From Arthrobacter sp. (GTDB lineage: Bacteria > Actinomycetota > Actinomycetes > Actinomycetales > Micrococcaceae), in the NCBI GenBank assembly GCA_018260285.1, contig JAGLBH010000064.1, positions 1 to 8,785 on the forward strand: a DNA stretch of 8,785 bases, written 5' to 3'. Under the pieces are notes generated by a model. The model searched no databases. It worked only from the letters and a program-made list of their open reading frames with translations, and was not told the origin of the DNA. Shown here one piece after another: positions 6,084 to 8,785 of the stretch. Made by a program: the position numbers and the translations under genes. Every line of letters starts with the position of its first letter. Within the stretch, counting starts at the first letter, position 1.

Positions 6084-6530
6084 TCAGCGCCCCTTGCCGG
6101 CGCCGTCCTCGAAGACGAGGGAGGTGCGGGCGTCGAGCACTCCGGGCAGGCTCTGGATGCGGTCGAAGATCACCCGGCGCAGGTCGGCGGCGTCGCGCGC
6201 GCGGATGAGGAGGACGACGTCGAACTCCCCGCCGACGAGCGCATAGTGCTCCAGCTCGTCCAGCTCGAGGAGGGCCGTCTTGAGCTCCCGCCACGATGAC
6301 TGGCGAACCTTGAGGAAGACGTAGGCGGTCTCGCGCAGGCCCGCCTTGGCAGGATCGACGACGGCGCGATATCCCGTGATGACGCCCGACTCCTGGAGGC
6401 GCCTGATGCGGGCGTAGGCGTGGCTGCGGGAGATGTGGACCCGCTCGGCGACGGCGGCCACGGCGAGGCGGCCGTCCGCGCGCAGCTCGGCGAGGATGGC
6501 GTGGTCGATCTCGTCGAGGCCCTCGGTCAT
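6084..6530 (-). CDS. bkdR: Lrp/AsnC-family transcriptional regulator, probable BkdR
   Basis: A 148-residue protein of typical Lrp/AsnC length. The N-terminal signature LDEIDHAILAELRADGR (5-21) leads into a winged helix-turn-helix, with VAERVHISRSHAYARIRRLQ (27-46) as recognition region and SGVITGYRAVVDP as wing. Residues about 65-140 form the RAM/AsnC ligand domain, with the family G-x-x-D in GGEFDVVLLIR (100-110) and LPGVLDARTSLVF near the end. Such proteins form dimers or octamers and respond to amino acids or related metabolites. It is divergent from the 2-oxoacid dehydrogenase genes, the arrangement known for BkdR regulators of branched-chain keto acid oxidation, so that target and autoregulation are inferred. 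The ATG at 6530 is clear; AGGA 7 nt upstream may serve as ribosome site unless the mRNA is leaderless. It converges on the paa operon. Confidence 0.9.
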   Translation of the reverse strand: MTEGLDEIDHAILAELRADGRLAVAAVAERVHISRSHAYARIRRLQESGVITGYRAVVDPAKAGLRETAYVFLKVRQSSWRELKTALLELDELEHYALVGGEFDVVLLIRARDAADLRRVIFDRIQSLPGVLDARTSLVFEDGAGKGR

Positions 6531-6536
6531 GCGCCT

Positions 6537-6542
6537 ATCCTA
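6537..6542 (-). promoter_or_regulatory. Candidate -10 box of the lrp gene, possibly leaderless
   Basis: On the minus strand TAGGAT fits the TANNNT -10 pattern and ends 6 nt before the ATG, the distance expected if the transcript begins at the start codon. No -35 match was seen upstream. The same bases contain AGGA, which could instead act as a Shine-Dalgarno for a start further upstream. The two readings exclude each other. Confidence 0.35.
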
Positions 6543-6601
6543 GCCAGCCCGGCGGGGCGGGAGGCGGGTGCGCGGCGGGGTCGGACGCAGTGACTGACAG
6601 G

Positions 6602-6632
6602 GCGCGGACGATAGACCCTGATGCGCGGACGA
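6602..6632. repeat. Two direct repeats of GCGCGGACGA, 21 bp apart
   Basis: The 10-mer GCGCGGACGA occurs at 6602-6611 and 6623-6632. The 21-bp period equals two helical turns, so both copies face the same side of DNA. The position between the divergent lrp and E1 alpha genes suggests a regulator-binding site, since Lrp-type proteins often contact several phased sites. No matching consensus is known to me. Confidence 0.4.
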
Positions 6633-6666
6633 CATCGGCAGAATGTCCTCTCAGGCAGGGGGAAAA

Positions 6667-6707
6667 TGGGCGAATCGTCTTCACTTTGGCGAGATGCTGG
6701 CGACATG
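6667..6707. repeat. Phased direct repeats of a TGGCGA-type motif
   Basis: TGGCGAGATG (6687-6696) and TGGCGACATG (6698-6707) match in 9 of 10 positions with an 11-bp period, one helical turn. A weaker related copy, TGGGCGAAT, begins at 6667, 20 bp earlier. The group lies just upstream of the candidate E1 alpha promoter and may be an operator array for the divergent Lrp protein. This is inferred from spacing and location. Confidence 0.35.
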
Positions 6708-6718
6708 AGCACAGTCGC

Positions 6719-6745
6719 TTCACAATGGGTGGAAAGCGTTAAATG
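6719..6745 (+). promoter_or_regulatory. Weak candidate promoter for the E1 alpha operon
   Basis: TTCACA (6719-6724) and TAAATG (6740-6745) are 15 nt apart in the most AT-rich part of this intergenic region. The spacing is short and the -10 is imperfect. If correct, the leader before GTG 6817 is about 65 nt long. Confidence 0.25.
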
Positions 6746-6805
6746 TAGTGCAGGTCACAGAGCTTTTCGAGTGCAGCCATTCGAGGGCGCGGACCCGCCT
6801 GAGCC

Positions 6806-6811
6806 AAGGAG
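6806..6811 (+). promoter_or_regulatory. Ribosome binding site deciding the E1 alpha GTG start
   Basis: AAGGAG lies 5 nt before GTG 6817. It supports this start over an in-frame GTG at 6748, which has no comparable site and would add 23 residues with no family resemblance. Confidence 0.8.
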
Positions 6812-6816
6812 CCCCC

Positions 6817-8073
6817 GTGGCAGAGCCCTCTCCCGTGCCGCCTCTCGAGCACGCCGCCCCCGCCGAACATCCCGCCTCCAGCCCAGCAGACCAGACCGCC
6901 CCCGCCTGGAGGCAGTTCGGCATCACGGTGGAGGACTACCTGCTGCCCGCGCGGGACCAGATCCGCATGGTGGCCCCCGACGGCACGCTCCTCGACCGCG
7001 CCGAGCAGGGCACCCAGCCCGGGCACGAGTACCCGCTGCCGAGCGACGAGGAGCTGCTCAGGGCGTACGAGGCCCTCGTCGTCGGCCGCCGCGTCAACGA
7101 CCAGAACTCGGCGCTCGTGCGCCAGGGCCGCATGGCCGTCTACCCGAGCAGCCACGGCCAGGAGGCCTGCCAGGTGGCCGCCGCCCTGTGCCTCGGGGAG
7201 AACGACTGGATGTTCCCCACGTACCGGGACTCCGTGGCCGTCATGACCCGCGGCGTGAGCCCCTCCGAGACGATGACCCTCTTCCGGGGCGACTGGCACG
7301 GCGGCTACGACCCCCACAGGCACAAGGTCGGCATCCAGTCCACGCCCCTGACGACGCAGCTGCTCCACGCCGTGGGCGTCGCGCACGCCGCCAAGCTCAG
7401 GGGCGAGACCCAGGTGGTGCTCGCCATGTGCGGCGACGGCGCCACGAGCGAGGGCGACTTCCACGAGGCCCTCAACTTCGCGGCCGTCTCCAGGCTGCCC
7501 GTCATCTTCTTCGTGCAGAACAACCAGTACGCCATCTCGGTGCCGCTCAAGGCGCAGACGGCCGCGCCGTCGCTCGCGCACAAGGCCGTCGGCTACGGCA
7601 TGGCGGGGGAGCGCGTCGACGGCAATGACCTCGTGGCCCTCCTCGCCGTCCTCCGCCGCGCCGTGGACCTGTGCCGCCGCGGCGAGGGCCCCCTCCTCGT
7701 CGAGGCGCAGACCTACCGGATGCAGGCCCACACGAACGCCGACGACGCCACCCGCTACCGCGAGGACGCCGAGGTCAGGGAGTGGGAGGCCAAGGACCCG
7801 GTGCTCCGGGCCCGCGCCTACCTCGCCTCGTGCGGGGTGCTGGACGACGACGCCGAGGCCCGCATCGCGCAGGCCGCCGAGGACACGGCCGCCCGCCTCC
7901 GCGCGAGCATGAACGAGGAGAGCCGCCCGGACCCCTCGGAGCTCTTCGCCCACGTCTACAGCCAGAAGACACCGCAGCTGGAGGAGCAGGAGGCCTTCCT
8001 CGCGGAGGAGCTCTCCCGCGAGGCGGCCCACCACGCCGCCGCCCACAGCACCGCCGCCGGAAAGGAGGCCTGA
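6817..8073 (+). CDS. bkdA: 2-oxoacid dehydrogenase E1 alpha subunit, probably branched-chain (BkdA)
   Basis: A 418-residue thiamine diphosphate enzyme subunit. With E1 beta it decarboxylates 2-oxo acids and passes the acyl group to the lipoyl domain of E2. The ThDP/Mg motif starts at GDGATSEGDFHEA (206-218) and ends at QNNQYAIS (234-241). Other E1 alpha hallmarks are YPSSHGQEACQVAAA (109-123), MFPTYRDS (132-139) and TYRMQAHTNADDATRYR (299-315), the phosphorylation-loop region of the family. The first 30 or so residues are Ala/Pro-rich and probably disordered; the C-terminus is Ala/His-rich. The divergent Lrp gene favours a bkd operon for Val, Leu and Ile keto acids, but sequence alone cannot exclude pyruvate (pdhA-type) or mixed specificity. 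GTG 6817 is fixed by AAGGAG. The stop TGA is 2 nt before the E1 beta ATG. Confidence 0.88.
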   Translation: MAEPSPVPPLEHAAPAEHPASSPADQTAPAWRQFGITVEDYLLPARDQIRMVAPDGTLLDRAEQGTQPGHEYPLPSDEELLRAYEALVVGRRVNDQNSALVRQGRMAVYPSSHGQEACQVAAALCLGENDWMFPTYRDSVAVMTRGVSPSETMTLFRGDWHGGYDPHRHKVGIQSTPLTTQLLHAVGVAHAAKLRGETQVVLAMCGDGATSEGDFHEALNFAAVSRLPVIFFVQNNQYAISVPLKAQTAAPSLAHKAVGYGMAGERVDGNDLVALLAVLRRAVDLCRRGEGPLLVEAQTYRMQAHTNADDATRYREDAEVREWEAKDPVLRARAYLASCGVLDDDAEARIAQAAEDTAARLRASMNEESRPDPSELFAHVYSQKTPQLEEQEAFLAEELSREAAHHAAAHSTAAGKEA

Positions 8074-8075
8074 GC

Positions 8076-8785
8076 ATGGCCACGATGACATTCGCCAAGG
8101 CCCTCAACACCGCGCTGGCCGATGCGATGGAGCAGGACCGCCGCGTGGTGGTCTTCGGTGAGGACGTGGGGCGTCTCGGCGGCGTCTTCCGCATCACGGA
8201 CGGCCTGACCGCCGCCTTCGGGGAGGACCGCTGCTGGGACACCCCGTTGGCCGAGTCCGGCATCATCGGCACGGCGCTGGGCATGGCCATGAACGGCCTG
8301 CGCCCCGTGGTGGAGATGCAGTTCGACGCCTTCGCCTACCCCGCCCTCGAGCAGATCTTCAGCCACGTCGCCAAGATGCGCAACCGCACGCGGGGCGCGG
8401 TGACGCTGCCCATGGTCATCCGCATTCCCTACGCGGGAGGCATCGGCGGCGTCGAGCACCACTGCGACTCCTCGGAGTCCTATTACGCCCATACGCCGGG
8501 CCTCAAGGTCTACACGCCGGCCACGCCTCAGGATGCCTACTCTCTCCTCCGGGAGGCCATCGACTCGGATGACCCCGTCGTGTTCTTCGAGCCGAAGAAG
8601 CTCTACTGGTCCAAGGGGGACGTGAACGCGGCACACGAGAGCCGCCCGGGCATCGCCCCCACCGAGGGCCGAGCAGCCCTGGCCCGCGAGGGCACGGACG
8701 CAACGCTCATCGCCTACGGCCCCTCGGTGCCCACGGCCCTCGCGGCCGCCGAAGCCGCCGCGGGGGAGGGGCGCAGCCTCGAGGT
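8076..8785 (+). CDS. bkdB: 2-oxoacid dehydrogenase E1 beta subunit (BkdB), cut by right edge
   Basis: The first 236 codons of E1 beta, open to the right edge; full-length proteins are about 330 residues. Conserved segments are VVFGEDVGRLGGVFRITDGL (25-44, with Glu29 of the ThDP site), DTPLAESGIIGTALGMA (55-71, with Glu60), EMQFDAFAYPALEQIFSH, AKMRNRT, IRIPYAGGIGGVEHHCDS (115-132, with His128 and His129 in the active-site region) and PGLKVYTPATPQDAYSLL. E1 beta builds the alpha2-beta2 heterotetramer with E1 alpha and completes the ThDP pocket. AAAGGAGG (8061-8068), inside the end of the E1 alpha gene, lies 7 nt before the ATG at 8076; a second in-frame ATG at 8085 is less well placed. An E2 lipoyl acyltransferase gene is expected next but is outside the window. 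Confidence 0.93.
   Translation, partial: MATMTFAKALNTALADAMEQDRRVVVFGEDVGRLGGVFRITDGLTAAFGEDRCWDTPLAESGIIGTALGMAMNGLRPVVEMQFDAFAYPALEQIFSHVAKMRNRTRGAVTLPMVIRIPYAGGIGGVEHHCDSSESYYAHTPGLKVYTPATPQDAYSLLREAIDSDDPVVFFEPKKLYWSKGDVNAAHESRPGIAPTEGRAALAREGTDATLIAYGPSVPTALAAAEAAAGEGRSLE

Noticed and set aside
6588..6596. Short palindrome CAGTGACTG in the lrp-bkd intergenic region
   Set aside because: Only four base pairs around a central base and not extended on either side; too short to claim as an operator.
6647..6656. Second occurrence of CCTCTCAGGC, in the E1 alpha upstream region, as another glycine riboswitch
   Set aside because: No CCGAAGG-type block or GGAGAG strand lies upstream at a suitable distance. 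The shared 10-mer alone is not enough, and it lowers the weight given to a single block match.
6748..6816. Upstream GTG 6748 as start of E1 alpha, adding 23 residues
   Set aside because: No Shine-Dalgarno in front of it and no family resemblance in the extra residues; GTG 6817 has AAGGAG at 5 nt.
6621..7628. Plus-strand ORF of 335 residues overlapping E1 alpha in another frame
   Set aside because: Arg/Pro-rich out-of-frame reading of the E1 alpha gene; the E1 alpha frame holds all conserved motifs.

Overview
The window looks like chromosomal DNA from a high-GC actinobacterium, most likely in or near the Micrococcaceae (Arthrobacter-like). This rests on a very GC-rich sequence, G/C-dominated third codon positions, frequent GTG starts, tightly overlapping genes and the gene families present. 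The placement is an inference; there is no rRNA or other phylogenetic marker.

Layout. (1) 1-1153, minus strand: the first 384 codons of an FAD-dependent 2-hydroxyacid dehydrogenase (GlcD/Dld/YdiJ-like) that runs off the left edge. (2) 1154-1353: a divergent control region with a good sigma70-type promoter for the plus strand. An 18-20 bp TetR-type palindrome sits on its -10 and start point, nested in a second, perfect 10-bp inverted repeat. The minus-strand leader carries two sequence blocks resembling the glycine riboswitch core. (3) 1354-5945, plus strand: a compact operon paaA-paaB-paaC-paaD-paaE plus a PaaG-like crotonase. (4) 5946-6083: a convergent intergenic region with a C-rich tract (G-quadruplex motif on the minus strand) followed by a perfect 24-bp inverted repeat, the likely terminator region. 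(5) 6084-6530, minus strand: an Lrp/AsnC-family regulator. (6) 6531-6816: a divergent control region with two sets of helically spaced direct repeats. (7) 6817-8785, plus strand: E1 alpha and the start of E1 beta of a branched-chain (or pyruvate-like) 2-oxoacid dehydrogenase; E1 beta runs off the right edge.

How the genes work together. PaaA, PaaB, PaaC and PaaE form the oxygen-dependent phenylacetyl-CoA 1,2-epoxidase with its NAD(P)H reductase, and PaaD is thought to help mature its iron centres. The PaaG-like enzyme would convert the ring epoxide to the oxepin-CoA that is then opened. The CoA ligase (paaK), ring-opening enzyme (paaZ) and beta-oxidation genes (paaF, paaH, paaJ) are not here, and neither is a paaR-type repressor, although an operator-like site for one is present. 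The Lrp gene and the divergent E1 genes match the known bkdR-bkd arrangement for branched-chain keto acid oxidation.

I found no mobile element, CRISPR array, tRNA or rRNA, and no clearly new multi-gene system. The unusual content is in the three intergenic regions and in the catalytic residues of the crotonase.
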